A stretch of DNA of 64,000 nt, taken from NCBI RefSeq assembly GCF_001591585.1, contig NZ_BCVE01000015.1, positions 1 to 64,000 of the forward strand. The letters are read 5' to 3'. The stretch comes from Niallia circulans NBRC 13626 (GTDB lineage Bacteria > Bacillota > Bacilli > Bacillales > Cytobacillaceae). The notes beneath the pieces were generated by a model. It made no database searches. It was not told where the DNA came from and saw only the letters and a program-made list of their open reading frames with translations. Positions 63,515 to 64,000 of the stretch are shown piece by piece (position 1 is the stretch's first letter; every line of letters begins with the position of its first letter). The position numbers and the translations under genes were made by a program.

Positions 63515-64000
63515 ATGGAAAAGATAAGATTATTAATAGTGGATGATGAAAAGGCTATCCATCAGATGTTGAAGATTATTTTACAGAAGGAAGGATTTGA
63601 GCGAATTGATACTGCAGAAACAGCAGAGGAAGCATTACAACTATGCGCAGTTAATGATTACGGCTTAATTTTTCTAGATGTCATGCTTCCAGATCGAAGT
63701 GGTTTTGATATTTGCCCTTTCATTCGAGAAAAGACAAATGCCACCATCTTTTTCTTAACAGCGCGGTCCACTGACCTTGATAAACTTTCGGGGTTTGCAT
63801 TAGGTGCTGATGATTATATCACCAAACCATTTAATCCATTGGAAGTAGTAGCGAGAGTGAAAGCTCATCTAAGAAGATATACAGCCAATACAGTAAAGGA
63901 ATCAACTACATATCAATATGGTGACTTATTTGTAAATAGTTCATCTGGAGAAGTCGTGGTAAGAGGAGTTAAAGTTTCCTTGCCTGCACAGGTATATCAG
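63515..64000 (+). CDS. OmpR-family response regulator (3' end cut by window edge)
   Basis: The first 162 codons. Receiver domain with acidic DDE (about 10-12), phosphorylation Asp in IFLDVMLPDRSG, Thr in FFLTARS and Lys in YITKPFNPLEV. The winged-helix DNA-binding domain begins after YQYGDLFVNSSSG and is cut off. Divergent from the ABC exporter cassette, so that cassette is the likely target; a kinase gene should follow beyond the window. AGGGAG precedes the ATG. Confidence 0.92.
   Translation, partial: MEKIRLLIVDDEKAIHQMLKIILQKEGFERIDTAETAEEALQLCAVNDYGLIFLDVMLPDRSGFDICPFIREKTNATIFFLTARSTDLDKLSGFALGADDYITKPFNPLEVVARVKAHLRRYTANTVKESTTYQYGDLFVNSSSGEVVVRGVKVSLPAQVYQ

Overview
The window is low-GC DNA of a spore-forming Bacillaceae bacterium (Bacillus, Niallia or Neobacillus-like). 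This rests on zinc-independent ribosomal paralogues behind Zur boxes of Bacillus type, a nasDEF-type nitrite reductase operon, a SpoVAF-type spore protein, a SLAP-domain protein, DUF4023 and YqhV proteins, strong GGAGG ribosome sites and many TTG starts. The species cannot be fixed from the sequence. No rRNA, tRNA, CRISPR array, transposase or prophage was seen.

Layout. 1-2.8 kb: the 3'-truncated class I fructose-bisphosphate aldolase gene, then a zinc-starvation block (rpmE2, rpsN2, zagA/yciC) with three Zur boxes; zagA has a frameshift near its end. 2.8-7.2 kb: DUF4236, YdjM-like, SLAP and erythromycin-esterase-like genes. 7.3-13.1 kb: a nitrite reduction and siroheme operon (nasD, nasE, nasF, sirB, nirC) with an FNR-type palindrome at each end. 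13.7-23.5 kb: an oxidoreductase, a phospho-beta-glucosidase, an AiiA-type lactonase, a YwrD-type gamma-glutamyltransferase with an MFS carrier, and gdhA divergent from a GltC-like LysR gene.

23.9-41.5 kb is a fructan region. A YesM/YesN two-component pair and a lone sugar-binding lipoprotein precede levansucrase (sacB) and endo-levanase (levB), which are separated by a repeat-rich spacer. On the other strand a LacI regulator and a cluster of operator-like sites precede an operon of two sugar permeases, a binding lipoprotein, a cytoplasmic GH32 enzyme, a fructokinase and a surface GH32 lipoprotein. Inferred flow: sucrose to levan (SacB), levan to oligosaccharides (LevB and the lipoprotein), uptake, cytoplasmic hydrolysis to fructose, then fructose 6-phosphate. 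No ATPase is encoded in the operon, so a shared MsmX-type ATPase elsewhere is expected.

41.9-50.1 kb: a stand-alone SpoVAF-like gene, a sulfonate-type ABC transporter (ssuA-C-B order), a YitT-family protein, an MFS carrier and several small proteins. 50.2-58.0 kb is a second sugar locus: a GH172 (DUF2961) enzyme with its own binding protein and permeases, divergent from a second YesM/YesN pair. GH172 includes alpha-fructofuranosidases and difructose-dianhydride enzymes, so this locus may complement the levan operon. 58-64 kb: a flavin-dependent reductase, a two-gene membrane unit with an internal tandem duplication, a HAD phosphatase, an ABC-2 export cassette and the 3'-truncated gene of an OmpR-type response regulator.
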